This document shows positions 1-12,544 of a stretch of 64,000 bases of DNA, piece by piece (position 1 is the first letter of the stretch; every line of letters starts with the position of its first letter). The translations under genes and the position numbers were made by a program. Under the pieces are notes generated by a model. That model worked only from the letters and a program-made list of their open reading frames with translations. It was not told the origin of the DNA and searched no databases. The DNA is from Halichoerus grypus (taxonomy: Eukaryota; Chordata; Mammalia; Carnivora; Phocidae), in NCBI RefSeq assembly GCF_964656455.1, contig NC_135719.1:134973284-135037283 (forward strand), read 5' to 3'.

Positions 1-788
1 ATGAATGAGGATGAAACATTTAGTTTGAAATGAATTCAAGTGAAAATTAAGCCAGACTATGACTGAAATATAATTTAATCTGTTCATTTTGCTCTAGTTA
101 ACCCCCACATATAAAAATATGCACTGAGAAAACAGGAACATGGTATAATATATATTGTAAAAACATATGGTAAGTATCCAAAGAGAAGTGTCAACCTCAA
201 AACCAAGCAAACATAGTGCTCCCACTGGACACAAATTAAACCTGGGAAGCCTGTTAAGTGCATAGCCAGGAAAAATATGACATATATTATAGGAAATAAG
301 AAAGATAAACCAAAATAGGGAAAGATAAAGCAAAGTTACCAAACCTCACAAGACATTTTACCAATGCAGGTCCCTTTTTTCACAGATAAGTAATCATATC
401 TGTAATGGAAAACTACAAATAAGGATTGGCATGGAATAAAATACACTTCAGTTTTTCTTTCTTTGTTTTTGTTTTCCTTTATTTTGTAAGGAAACAAATT
501 ATCAGTAGAAGCATAATTGGATGTGAGATGTGATAAAAGAATGAATTCTTTCAGAGGTGATGCTGGTAGAATTTTTTTTTTTTTTTTTTTGGTCTCTAGT
601 GGCAAATTATTGGAGGTGCTATTTAGCTTGGATTTTCTGAGATTTGTAATTTCAAATATTTTCCTCTATGTCAGAACTTGAGATTTGGTGCATAGAAAAT
701 TCAGTATTTACTACTTTTTGAGATCATATATATGCATGTATATATGTATTCTATATAATTATAAATATATACACAAATATAAATAAAG
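1..788. other. AT-rich non-coding stretch, no gene
   Basis: I see no gene here. The short open frames are unremarkable for AT-rich DNA. There is a poly-T run near 571-591 and a TA-rich low-complexity patch near 720-780. No repeat family is recognisable with confidence. Confidence 0.6.
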
Positions 789-789
789 A

Positions 790-1140
790 CAGAGAGAGAG
801 GGGGGTGGAGGAGAGAGACTTATTTATTTTAAGGAGTTGGCTCCAGCAAGAGTTGAGTTAATTTGAATTTGAAATCTTGAGCATAAGGTAGTCTGGCAAA
901 CAGAATTTATTCCTCTTCCATGGGACTCCAGTCTTTTTCTTAAGGCTCTCGACTGATTGGATAAGGCCCACCCATATTATGGACAACCATCCGCTTTATG
1001 CAAGGTCTACTGATTTAAATATTGTTCTCATCTAAAAACAACATCACAACAATATCTTCACAACAACAGATATATTGGTGTTTCACCAAATAACTGGGCA
1101 CCATAGCCTAGCCAAAGTGATACATAAAGATGACTATCAC
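790..1140. repeat. Ancient interspersed repeat relic, probably L1M-type LINE 3' region
   Basis: A short GA-rich run is followed by a TTATTTTAAGGA-like stretch, then an ACTGATTGGATAAGGCCCACC block and a CCAAATAACTGGGCACCATAGCC block. I recognise this order from a widespread old mammalian repeat, and I think it is an L1M-type 3' region, but I cannot confirm the class. The strand is left open. Confidence 0.45.
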
Positions 1141-1283
1141 AGTTACATAAGGATCAGATTTAACACTGTATATGGGATAATCTAGAAAACTAAACACTGT
1201 TGAAACCTTGTCACCTTAAATCCATAAGGTGTGGATAGAATAGGTGTGTGCAGCAGAGAGAGTTAACATTTGGCAAATACTTA

Positions 1284-1765
1284 CAGTCAGTTCCCAACTT
1301 ACAATGGCTCAACTCATGGTTTTTCTACTTTACAATGGTATGAAAGCCATACACAGTCAGTATAAACTGTACTTTGATTTTTGGTTTTTATTTTTTTTCC
1401 TGGTCTAGTGATATGTGGTACAATACTCTGATAATTCTGGGTAGTGCCAACAAGCCACAGCTTCCTTCCAGTCAGCCACACAATCCTGAGGATAAACAAC
1501 CAATACACTTGCATTCATCTGCTCCCAAAAGGCCATTCTGTTTTTCACTTTCAGTATAGTATTCAATAAATATTTTATGAGATATTCAACACTTTATTAT
1601 AAATTGGTTTTGTTAGGTGATTTTGCCCAACTGTAGGCTAATATGAGTGTTCTGAACACGTTTAAGATAGGCTAGGTTAAGCTGTGATGTTCAATAGGTT
1701 AGGTGTATGTAATGCATTTTCAAATTACAATGGATTTGTCAGGACATAACTCCTCATTAGATCTG
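1284..1765. mobile_element. Non-autonomous Tigger-type DNA transposon, complete, TA-flanked
   Basis: This element of about 480 bp starts CAGTCAGTTCCCAACTTACA and ends with an inverted CAGATC-type terminus, with TA dinucleotides at 1282-1283 and 1766-1767. TA duplication is the hallmark of Tc1/mariner/pogo insertion. A second copy of the same family lies at 53637-54345; both share the TTCTGTTTTTCACTTTCAG block, the ATTTTGCCCAA block and the GGTTAGGTGTATG block. No transposase frame is present, so the element must have been mobilised in trans. The exact subfamily name is not certain. Confidence 0.65.
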
Positions 1766-1767
1766 TA

Positions 1768-2990
1768 TTTGTTCCTTGTGATTTCAAATTTCACAGGCAG
1801 TGTCCACCAGTACGGGCCAATAGATTCTCTTTGTCACTTCTAGATTGAAGTCATTAAGAGCTGGTGTATGTTCTCCATTTCTTTGCTATTACAAGATGGA
1901 GAAAGGGTATCTTACCTGTGATAAAATTATGTGAGAAGAAGTAAACCTGCATTTTTTTTTAAGCTAGCCAGATATCAAGTATTTTATGTTGCATCAGCCT
2001 GGTTAAGATAGTGGCATACATTTCATATAAAAATAATTCATTCTCATTATAAAAGACATGGTCTTCGTTGAAATTTAAAAAAAAGAAATATAAAGAAGGA
2101 AATTAACATTAGATGAGCATTACTTAAATCTCACTGCATCTTCTTCTGATATTTGAATCTATATACTAAATTAAAAATTGTTGTTCTTAACTGTGACACA
2201 ATCACAAAGACACACATATGAAACTAGAAAACATACACATGCACATAAGTTGTACCCTTACATTTAAAGACATAAGATTGCTGGTTGTCCTTAATTTCAT
2301 ATGATTAAAATTCTTCAGAAGTAAAATTAGATGATCATGATAGATATTCATAGGAAAATCTAAACCCCAATTATTTTATATTTATGTTGTTTCCAACATT
2401 ATTGTAGTTGTAAAATTATCTGAAAAAAAAACACTTATCATTGACAAGATCCTATTACCATTTAACCCTTTTAATATCCAGAATGTCACCATTGCTCATA
2501 TTAGTCAGCTTTCTAACCTTATAATTAGGAATGCTATAAACACTTCTATTGACTTCAAATATTTTTAAAAAAATGTGAACAATTATGTATAGTTGTATTC
2601 TGCAATTGCAAAAATTGATACATTAATTTTATGTTTCATAACGTAATGGTTTTTAAAACGTTTTATGACTAAATATAAAGCATTATTGTACAAGTTCAGT
2701 ATTATCAATATATTTTTAAAAACTTAAATATAAATGGCTTACTTCATATATATTGATAGTCAGATCTTATATATTGAAAGTTTTTCAATTGTAATGGAAG
2801 ATAGTGAAATCTTTAACTGTGATTTAGATTCTGCTTTTTAGTTAGAAAAACAAAACAATAGAGAAAAAATATATTTCAAAGTGGATTGTTAATAAATATA
2901 TTATACAAATTGATGACACATTCATTTTCCTATGGTATCAAATAAGTTTCACCACATCACATTTTCCATACTTTCCTGTTTTCTTCAAAA
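1768..2990. other. AT-rich non-coding stretch, no gene
   Basis: No open frame of note and no confidently recognised repeat. The stretch near 2340-2480 faintly resembles the 3' part of very old L1/HAL1 elements, but not well enough to call. Confidence 0.5.
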
Positions 2991-3004
2991 GTTATTTTTC
3001 TTTA

Positions 3005-3181
3005 GGGGTGCCTGGGTGGTACAGTCAGTTAAACATCTGACTCTTGGTTTCGGCTCAGGTCATGACCTCAGGGTCCCAAGATCAAGCCCCTGGGTCTGGC
3101 TCTACTCTCAGTGCAGAGTCTGCTTAAGACTCTCGCTGCCCCTCCCCCACCTCTCTCTCTCCTCTCTCTGAAATAAATAAA
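3005..3181 (+). mobile_element. CAN-SINE (carnivore tRNA-Lys SINE), older copy
   Basis: The tRNA-like head reads GGGGTGCCTGGGTGGTACAG, followed by a diverged B-box region, a CT-rich body and an AAATAAATAAAG tail. It is flanked by a near-perfect TSD: GTTATTTTTCTTTA at 2991-3004 and GTTATTTTCTTTA at 3182-3194. The one-base TSD difference and the mutated A-box (GGTACAG rather than GGCTCAG) mark it as an older copy. Confidence 0.92.
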
Positions 3182-5464
3182 GTTATTTTCTTTATTTTCA
3201 AATATTGTGCTTGATGACAGAATTTCTTTTCTCCAAAAACTGATATATTGGAATTTTACAAATTATATTTTAAGATCTTCTTACTTAGACTTCAAACATT
3301 TTGCATCCTATTTTATTTCAAAATCCAAATATTTTATTATTTTGAGAAAAATTATAATTTCCAGAATTTTGAAATCCTTATGAAAATTTCTCCTTTAGTT
3401 ATTGTATTACTAAAAATATGATAGATTTATAGTAGGTTTTCATATGCACATAGTTCTTCAGGAAAGTGTTCATTTTTATGGCTATTCATATTTAACACTA
3501 TGTATGTCAGTGTTTCTTAAATTGTTTCAAATACAAATGTAATTAAAAATCACAACTGTGTTTTTCTCTGTGAAATGATTTTTAAAATATAGTTCAATCA
3601 AACAAAGTTGTTTAAATACATCCTTAAAAAAATGATTCCATGATATCTTGTGCCACAATTTAAAATTTCAGCATGTAAGTATCACTGGCTCTTTTCCAAG
3701 CACATGACAATTCACTTTAGTAACAAAGCTTTTGCTTGGGTAGTTAAAACATCCTATTTGATATAATAACAGAAATTTAAGATGAAAATTAAATAATCAG
3801 AGAGGCCAGTATTAAATTAAAAAATTAAATGAAATTCTCCAGTTAAATCTCAAATTTAATTATTAAAACTAAATTCAGCATGAAGATGAAGAAAGTTGTC
3901 AGAGAAAAAACTACATACAATTGGATCCGTAGCTGACCAAAGTGTCGTATTTGCTTTAAGTTTGGTTATTTGGATTCCATATACCCAGCATATGTAGCAT
4001 GTATAAATACTATATTTTGAGGTCTGTGACATGATATTGCCAGTTGTACACCTAAGTACAGATTTATCATCATCTGATGTATTCTATCTTATATCTCATT
4101 TACTGGGGGTAAATTTAATATATCTTCATATTTATTATATCATTAAAATAAAAATGAACTAAATGTTCTATACTTTAGCCATTTAGCAATTTAGTTATAA
4201 ATGGAATATCAAAACTATTTAGGTAAATGAACCTTTAGGGTAAAGAAAAAGTAATTCCAGCTGGCACACATTTGTCCTTTACCTTGAAAATCTCAAATAT
4301 ACGCACTATGATCATCACGGAGCCTGCTGTTCTTTCCCAGGGCCTGGATATGGCTTCTTAGACTTATCTTCACTAGCCGCAAAAATCAGCCCTGTCTGAT
4401 TTTTAATTTAAAGATGAAATAGCACATCTATTCTGAGGCTTCTGCATCTATAGACCCTTATCCACCTAAAGATGGGCATGACTTGGAGTTAGGAAAAATA
4501 TGTATTACTATTCCCTCAATTGTACTACTAAATCGTGGAAGAAGCAAATAGGAGATTTTGGCTGTCTTTGAAAGCTCGATAAACAGATGTCAAGATGACC
4601 AAAAGGCAAATCTTCAAACCATACACAATACTCCTACCAAGAAATCATGCTTCTAAATATTTTAACTATCTGGCGTGTCCCTTTCTTAAAACAGCATATG
4701 GTGACATCTCTTCTAAGGTAAGCTGTAATTTGTGCATGCATTAACACTAAAAAAAATTATATCCAATTTTGTAACTAATTAGATGTTTACCGTCTTTGGC
4801 TATTGACTAACAAAGCACAGGCATCTGAAAGTGCTCGAAGCAAGAAGCCCTCGAAGGTCCCCCTGGAGCTCTGGGTCACAGAGATGTTCCCTGTGTACAC
4901 CCTTGTACACGTGGTGGAACACATGTGTATAATTTTCCCAGGAAAAGGCTATTGAAGTAAATTATATTTTGCTAAGTGAGGGACATGTGACACTTTATAA
5001 GTAGCTGAATAGAAATGGAGTGAGATGAATGTGATAGAGAGAGATGTTCAGTGAACGGGCTCAGACGAAGAATGCCTCATTTGTGCGCCACCTAACCTGA
5101 CCCTGAGCACAGGGCTTGCCCAGCTTCCTCTACAAATAGGACTCTAAAACCTAGGAGAGGATAGATGCAAAAGTAATCTAATACTAGTGACTCAAACGGC
5201 ACGTCCTTGTTTAAATAACCCTAATGCGATCTGACACATCCTTTAAAACAAAGGGGAACAAATAAGATAATGAAATTCCTGGTTGCAGTTATAATGTATT
5301 CGTCTATTCGTCTATTCTTTCTTAAAGCGCGGTATTTCACCCAGCCTTATAAATAGTCCAATATTTGCATGCATCTTTGATAATACATTTTTCTCTAATA
5401 GACGATACTCTAAGAGATGATACTCCTTGGTAGTAGAATTGAAAGATCTCTGCAACTGGAGAAA

Positions 5465-5600
5465 GAAAGCCAGCATTTTGAGTCCCGACCCATTCCAGCA
5501 CTTTTCAGCCGGCTGCCATTGGGCAAGTCTATGATACCCAGTTTCCTCATCTCTCAATTTTGTTGGAGAGACAAAGTAAGGTAATATACCTCACAGGTAC
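5465..5600 (+). repeat. MIR SINE fragment
   Basis: The order GGGCAAGTCTATGA, CCAGTTTCCTCATCTCTCA and a following GTAAGGTAATATACCTCACAGG resembles the conserved central and 3' part of MIR (tRNA-derived ancient mammalian SINE). It is strongly diverged. Confidence 0.45.
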
Positions 5601-5737
5601 ATGCAAAATGTGTAGCTCTAGTCAAGCAAGAATTCTTTTCATCGTGTTCTCATGGAAAAGAGGAAAAGTTTCAATTATAAGCAGGGTTTTTAATTAATAA
5701 CTTTATTGTGTTGTATACTAGCCTTTGGCCACCCAGG

Positions 5738-5762
5738 TTTTTGTTGTTGTTGTTGTTGTTGT
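5738..5762 (+). repeat. (TTG)n microsatellite
   Basis: About eight TTG units followed by a T/G-rich tail. It is not attached to a recognisable SINE or L1 tail. Confidence 0.9.
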
Positions 5763-7479
5763 TTTTGTTTTTCTAATCCACCAGTAATTGTAACGTGAGA
5801 GGTTGAGAGGGAAAAGAAACCTGCATTTTTTCAAACAGTCCTTTCACTTATGGGTAGGAAACTTATTTCAGGTCATGGTCTCCTTGGCTTTTCACAAGAG
5901 AGCATGGTTCCATTTGAGCTTGCCGCTGTGGAAAGTGTTACAGGTCCTTAACGCATCACGTTGCTTCTTAAATAAAACTGACCTGTGACATAAAGAGCTG
6001 CTTTTATCATTAAAACAAACAAAAGACAAAGAAAAGAAAGAGAGAAAATAAAGAAGGAAAGATAGGCGGAAAAGGAAAAGCAAAAACCACGGAATCGTGA
6101 TCTACGGAACTATTACGGGGAAAAGTGTCCTAAAATAAGATACAGACATCGTTGCCTTTAATTGTGCTTGAGCACTGTTTTAATGCCCCAAACTGCAAGC
6201 AGAGAAGCAGAATATAAAAAACAATATAGGCACACATACCCACATTTGACAGACTTTGACTAAGGGAAAAACAAAACAGAACAAAACAAAACTCTGAAAC
6301 AGATGTTTCTTTTCCCCCTTTTGAACAAACATTTTACTGAAATTCTTCACACCAGATTTTACTGATTAATCAGGAAAAGGGAGTGACGGGTGCTGCTGAA
6401 GCTAATCACAGGAAACAGACACCAAACTGCAGTCCATTTTTCCTGCCTCTGACAGCGGCATCTGGCTCCTTGGCAGGCTCCGTCCACCTTTGCGTTGACG
6501 TCCTAGGAGCTGCCTCAATTCTGTCAGTTTCCTGGGATGTCGCCGTTGGGCTGAGGCTCACCACAATCATTTTATTTCCTTGTTCGTCATGCCGGATCTC
6601 GAGGAAATTCTTTCTTCTGTTTCTGGAATCATAGAAATATTGTATATAAAGCCAACCCAACCATGTGTTTCCGAGATGTAATCCTGAGATGCCCATAGAG
6701 GTGTTTTACTTCTCAAGGCTGAATTTCATCTTGGATACATATTCAATTTTAGCCTAGAAGGAATGGCCAAATGGAGGAGAGTCAAATACTTCTCAAAGTG
6801 AAGCAATAAATTATTTCACGGATCATAGGAGGGTATCAGTGGCCCACTGATATAAAACCAAGCCAAAGAAAGTTAGAAGGAAAGTGAGAAAGTGCTCCTA
6901 AATTAAGTCTCTGCTGGATTGCTTTGCTAGGGAAAAAGAGTACAACCTCAAAGTGGAATCAAAGCCAATGGATCAAGAACTAAAAATCTAGTACAGAGGA
7001 GGAATAGGAACGTAAAATGGATTTCTCTTCTTAATTTCAAAATCCGTAGGTTATCATTAAATTTAATATAATTGTGGAATTTCAGAATCTTTCAAGTGGA
7101 AAGCTATGCATGGCAAGTTAGGCCGTAAGATATTAGTAGCTATTGTCTTGAAAAGCTTGTGTCTGCCATGTATTTTATAGCAGATATTTAATTTACATAA
7201 TTGATTTAATGACCAGAGCCCTGCTGGTGCTCTCTGGTAAGAAAAGTACTATGACTTAAAGGGTAATTAGTTATTAGAGATCTGAATATTCTCACATCAA
7301 TGAAGGTTTTAGTTCTAACTTCAAAATGTGGAAATGCATTTTAAAGAATTATTTTTGCCTTTTTAATAATAAAATGCATTTCTTTCATATTATAAAGTAT
7401 TCACACTGTATTTTAAGACATAAAAATGGAATATCCTTCATTTTCTTTTCCTCACACAATCCCCTCCAAAGAGACATCT

Positions 7480-8930
7480 CCAGTTAATGGACTGATCACT
7501 ATCCTTTCTATGCATTTACATGTGTGCATTTTACACAAATAACTTATTGTTTTTTAAGCATACATAAGGTCATGATATGTATGTTCTGAGACTTGATTTT
7601 TCGTTGAACGATATATTCTGGAAAAGTTTCAATGTCATTTTGCAAAGACTTCATTATTTTTAATGGTTGCATCATATTCTGTATAATGAAGATCCTAAAA
7701 TATATAATATACAATTCCCCTCTTGATGGGCACTTAGGTTGTTTCAATATTTCAAAGTTATGAGACAGTATCACAATAAACCTCATATGTGAAAATATTT
7801 ATCAAGGATAATATTGTAGAAAAGAAGTTTCTGAATTTAAGGATAGAGTCATTTAAATTTTTGGTGGCTATATTACCAAACCGGCTTATTAGCCTTTTCT
7901 GATATATACTCCATCAACAGTAGAGGACAGTTCTTATTTTCTCATATCATTTTTCAGCCACTTGAATTTTTTGTTTATCTAATGAGAGATCTCACTGTGA
8001 TTTTTAATACATGTTTTCCTGGTTATGAACAAATATATAAATATTTTAATTTTTTGTCATTTGTATTTACTTAACTGTGAATTGACTAATCAAACCATAT
8101 TCATTTTCTGTTAGAATATATGTAATTTCCTTAGTTGTATATTTGAATGCTATATATTCTGCATATTATTTTTCTGCATATTAATTCTTTGTTTATTAAA
8201 TATGGTACAAATTATTTTTCCAACTGTAATTTATATCTTAATGTTTTAGTAGTTTATCATAATAAAATTGTCTATTTTGACATAGTCAAATCTGTTGGTT
8301 TATTCCTTTGTGGCTTTTGATTTGGGTTATTTTTAGGAAGAAGTTTTATAATTCAAAGTTATCTAAACTTTTCTTTTATATTTTTCTTTAATACTTGTTT
8401 TGTTTTTAGTTCCTTAAACCATTAGGTGTTTGTTGTTGTGTATGACATGAGGTATGGTTCTAACTCATTTTTTTCTTCATTATAGCCAATATTTCCACTA
8501 ATTGTTGACTAGCCAATAATTTCTCAAATTATTTTTGAAGTTCTCCCTTATCTTAAATTAAATCCCCTTAAATAAGTTGAGTGCTTTACTTTATTCTGTT
8601 TCATTTGTTGATTTTGGTATTACTGCACCCCAAAACTACAAATACTATAATTTTGTAAAAGTACCCAGTTCATCGGGGGCATCTGGGTGGCTCAGTCAGT
8701 TAAGCATCTGCCTTCGGCTCAGGTCATCATCTCAGGGTCCTGGGATCAGGCCCACATCAGACTCTCTGCTCAGTGGGGAGTCTGCTTCTTCCTCTCCCTC
8801 TGCTAGTGCTCTCTGTCTCTCACTTGCTCACTCCCTCAAATAAATACATAAAATCTTTAAAAAAAAAGTACCTAGTTCATAAGTGATTTAAATAAAATAT
8901 TGTTTTTATCATAATTAATTACCCATTTTT
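7480..8930 (-). mobile_element. Ancient L1/HAL1-like 3' portion, minus strand
   Basis: The plus strand shows the diverged complement of an L1 ORF2 end: a TGGTTGCATCATATTCTGTA block near 7660, a CTTGATGGGCACTTAGGTTG block near 7722, and an ACTCCATCAACAGTAGA block near 7906. These correspond to lines seen in every L1 3' part (compare about 14240-14560 and 47540-47910). The frame is destroyed. A younger SINE splits it at 8675-8863. No poly-T end is preserved. Confidence 0.65.
8675..8863 (+). mobile_element. CAN-SINE with TSD
   Basis: The copy has the head GGGGGCATCTGGGTGGCTCAG, a TCCTGGGATCAGGCCC B-box region, a CT-rich body, and an AAATAAATACATAAAATCTT tail. It is flanked by AAAAGTACCCAGTTCAT (from 8657) and AAAAGTACCTAGTTCAT (to 8880), which differ at one position. 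The insertion lies inside the old L1 of 7480-8930. Confidence 0.93.
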
Positions 8931-8947
8931 GCCTTATTTTTTTTAAA

Positions 8948-9060
8948 GTAGTCTCCACACCCAATGTCAAACCCAATGCAGGGCTTGAACTGACAACTCT
9001 GAGATCAAGACCTGAGCTGAAATCCAGAGTCGAATGCTTAACTGACTGAGACACCCAGGT
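8948..9060 (-). mobile_element. Old, short CAN-SINE copy, minus strand
   Basis: Read on the minus strand it begins ACCTGGGTGTCTCAGTCAGTT and continues through a diverged B-box region. A long TSD, GCCTTATTTTTTTTAAA (8931-8947) and GACTTATTTTTTTTAAA (9061-9077), differs at one base. It is shorter than the usual ~190 bp because the CT-rich body is missing. Confidence 0.8.
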
Positions 9061-9077
9061 GACTTATTTTTTTTAAA

Positions 9078-10114
9078 TTAAAATAAGAAGAAAAATAAGT
9101 AGCTTGTAAAATGTCTTATATGCCTATATCTAAAAAAAAAAAAATTTTTTTGAGAGAAATGTCATTATTTCAGCCACAATGGTGAAATTAGAGATGGTGC
9201 AGTAGAAGTAGGCAAATTCAAATCAGTATAGCTTTCTTCTGTCATTAAGCTGAATCATGTCTAGCAAGCCAAGGAAAGCATGGATATATCTCGAATGAGT
9301 CTGAATAATTTGAATCTCGGTCTATTGGCTTTCTGGCATTTTCTGTTCAAGTGGACATAGTTTCCTCAATTGCCATATTTAAAGCTAAGTACACTGAACA
9401 GTTTATGGGTCTTTTGTGCATGATTTACAAATTAACTGTTGACCCAGACAACTATTGTCATTTCATCAATGACGAAATTTCTCTCAGGGTAACTCTTGGC
9501 TGAGAAGAAATTTCAGTGGATGTTATTCATGTATGTAAGTATGCCAGAGAGAGATCCAAAATACATCCCTACTTATCACACCTCATTAATAGTAAAAAGA
9601 AAACAAACCATTTAAATAAATTTCCTTATTTTTCTTAGAGTATGCTGTTTGGAATAGTATATATTTATCAGAATAATTTGATTACATCAGTCAAAACTAA
9701 AGAAGTCTAGTCATCTTAGGGATTTTTTTTTCATTCATTGATTCATTCCTTTGAAACACATTACCTGAACATCTAATATGAATGAAAATTTAATCAGGTA
9801 GTTATCAGGATTAAGACAACTATGCATATTTGCATGGAGAAGGAAACGGTCCTAAAGAGGTCACTACTGAAAGTTAGAGTATATTTCTTGGGGTGTAAAA
9901 GAGCCTTGGGACACTTAAACTCTCAACATAAACTTCTGCTCCAGTAGCCCAAGAGAAATCCTCTGGAAAAGTTCCCAAGTATTAAAGCCATTAGAAAAAA
10001 AGTAATGAGCAGTTAGGACAAGGGCACACTAAATTGATAATGGGATAATGGGATATAAAGGGATCTGCCCAGAGAACAGATAGTGTGTGTCACACACAGA
10101 AATATAACTTTATG
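9078..10114. other. Non-coding stretch, nothing recognised
   Basis: No gene, no clear repeat. The sequence is AT-rich and contains only short chance open frames. Confidence 0.5.
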
Positions 10115-10116
10115 TA

Positions 10117-12497
10117 CAGGAATATCTTGTTTTGTTGCACTTCACTTTATTATGCTTTGCATGTATTACATTTTTTCATAAATTGAAGGTTTGTGGCAAC
10201 TCCATGTGCAGCCCATCTAGAGGCACCATTTTTCCAAGAGAATTTGCTCACTTTGTATCCCTGCATCACATTTCGGCAGTTCTCACAATATTTCTAACTT
10301 TTTTATTATAATTTTTTATGGTGACCCATGATCAGTGATTATTGATGTTACTATTGTAGTTATTTTGGGATACTGTGAGCTGCGCCCTTAATATAAGGCA
10401 GCAAATTTAATTGATAAATGCTGTGTGTGTTCTGACTGCTCCACCGACCAGCCATTTCCCTGTCTCTCTCCCTCTCCTCAGGCCTCCCTACTCCCCGAGA
10501 TACAACAATATTGAAATTAGGCCCATTAATAGCCCTAGAATGGCCTCTAAGTGTACAAGTGAGAGGAAGAATTACATGTCTCTCACTTTAAATCAAAAGC
10601 TAGGAATGACTAAGCTCAGTGAGGAGACCATGTTGAAAGTCTAGATAGACCAAAGCTAAGTCTCTTGTGCCAGTCAGCCAAGTTATGATTGCAAAGGAAA
10701 AGTTATTGAAGGAAATGAAAAGTGCTGTTTCAGTGAACATGTGAATTATAATAAAGCAAAACAGTCTTACTGCTGATACGGTGAAAATTTTAGTGGTCTG
10801 GATAGGTCAAACCAGCCGTAACATTCCCTTAAGCCAAAACCTAGTTCAGAGCCAATTCCCCAACTGTCTTTATTTCTATGAAGGCTGAGAGAGGCAAGGA
10901 AGCTGCAGAAGAAAATTTTGAAGCTGACAGAGGTTGGTTCATGAGGTTTAAAGAAAGAAGCTGTCTCCATAATATAAAAGTGCGAAGTGAAGTAGCACAT
11001 GCTGATGTAGAAGCTGCAGCAAGTTTTCCAGAGGATCGAGCTAAGATATTTAATGAAGGTGGCCACACTAAACAACAGATTTTCAATGTAGATGAAACAG
11101 TCTTCCATTAGAAAAAGATGCCAGCTAGGATTTTCATAGATAGAGAGGAGAAGTCAATGGCTGGCTTTAATGCTTCAAAGGACAGCCTGACTCTCTAATT
11201 AGGGACTAATGCTGCTGGTGACTTCAAGTTGAAGCCAATGATCATTGACCATTCCAAAAATCCTAAGACCCTCAAGAATTCTGCTAAATATACTCTGCCT
11301 ATGCGCTATTCTATAAATAGAATGAAAAAGGCTGAATGACAGCACCTCTGTTTACAACACAGTTTACTGAATATTTTAAGCACACAGTTGAGAATGACTG
11401 TTCAGAAAAAAACAGATTTCTTTCAAAATATTACTTCTCACTATCAGTGCAGCTGGTCAAACAAGAGCTCTGATGGAAATGTATAATGAGATTAATGTTT
11501 TCATGCCTGGTAACACAATGTCTATTCTGCAGCCCCTGGGTAAAGGAGTAATTTCAATTTTCAAGTCTTATTATTCAAGAAATACTTGGTAGCTATAGCT
11601 ACCATTGTTCTGATGGATCTGAGCAGAGTAAATTGAGAATTTCTGGAAAGAATTCACCATTCTAGATGCCATTAAGAACATTCATGATTCATGGGAAGAG
11701 GTCAAAATATCAACATTAACAGAAGTTTGGAAGAAGTTGATTCCAGCCCTCATGGATGACTTTGAGAGGTTCAAGACTTCAGTGGAGGAAGTACCTGTAG
11801 AGGTGGTGAAAATAGTAAGAGAACTAGAATTAGAAGTGGAACCTGAAGATGGGTGTGAATTGCCGAAATCTCATGATGAAACTTTAATGGATGAGGAGTT
11901 GCTTCTTGTGGATGAGTAAAGAAAGTGGTTTCTTGAGATGGAACCTATTCCTGGTGAAGAATTGTGAAGACTGTTGAAATAGCAACCAAGGAGTTAGAAT
12001 ATTACATAAACTTAGTTGATAAAGCATCTGCAGGGTCTGGAAGGATTGACCCCAACTTTGAATGAAGTCCTACTCTAGGTAAAATGCTATCAAACAGCAC
12101 GGTATGCTACAGAGAAATCATTTGTGAAAGGAAAAGTCAATCAATGTGGCAAACTTCATTGCTGTCTTATTGAAACTGTCATGGCCACCCCAGCCTCCAG
12201 TGCTGATCAGTCAGCAACCATCAACGTTGAGGCAAGAACTTCCACCAGCAAGAAGATTACTAGTCACTGAAAGGTCAGATGATGGTTAGCATTTTTTACA
12301 ATAAAATATTTTTTAATTAAGTTATGTACATTTTTTTTTGACATAATGTTATTCACACTTAGTAGACTACAGTGTAGTGCAAACATAACTTTCAGATGAA
12401 CTAGGAAACCAAAAAAATTTTTTGACTCACTTTATTGCAATATTTCCTTTATGTGGTGATCTGGAACTGAATGCACGATATATACAAGGTATGTCTG
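10117..12497 (+). mobile_element. Tigger1 DNA transposon, nearly full length (about 2.38 kb)
   Basis: The left end CAGGAATATCTTGTTTTGTT and the right end CAAGGTATGTCTG are diverged inverted termini. A TA precedes the left end at 10115-10116; the matching TA on the right is mutated. The internal sequence follows Tigger1 throughout: a 5' non-coding part, a decayed transposase from about 10540 to 12270, then a 3' non-coding part rich in TTTTTTAATTAAG. Tigger1 belongs to the pogo branch of Tc1/mariner and inserts at TA. The length is close to the ~2.4 kb consensus, with no large deletion or nested insertion. Many stops show that it is long dead. Confidence 0.9.
10540..12270 (+). pseudogene. Tigger1 transposase relic (CENPB/jerky-like)
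   Basis: The protein begins around MASKCTSERKNYMSLTLNQK, the start of the N-terminal helix-turn-helix DNA-binding domain. A second frame from 10878 covers the CENPB-type DNA-binding region ([14 protein letters not shown]) and reaches FNVDET at about 11086-11103, the first catalytic aspartate of the DDE nuclease. A stop follows immediately. A third open piece at 11737-11919 ([15 protein letters not shown]) is the acidic C-terminal region. At least several stops and frameshifts separate these. In life it cut and pasted Tigger1 and related short elements. The human CENPB and JRK genes come from the same family. Confidence 0.85.
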
Positions 12498-12544
12498 TCT
12501 TGCAGAGATACACACAAAGATGAACACATTAATGTGCTTCTGTA

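Larger units (their letters stand above)
3195..7475. other. Mostly single-copy non-coding DNA
   Basis: No gene is supported. The block at about 4280-6700 is less AT-rich than its surroundings and has no young repeat, so it may be old single-copy sequence. It contains a (TTG)n run at 5738-5762, a MIR-like fragment near 5465-5600 and a weak exon-like signal on the minus strand at 6562-6622 (see findings). The open frame on the minus strand at 6406-6696 begins with a true ATG but has no recognisable domain. Confidence 0.5.

Noticed and set aside
336..605. An 89-codon minus-strand open frame with a lysine run near its start
   Set aside because: The lysines are coded by the homopolymer at 571-591. 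No other coding evidence exists.
10767..11108. A 113-codon minus-strand open frame
   Set aside because: It is antisense to the CENPB-like DNA-binding part of the Tigger1 transposase.
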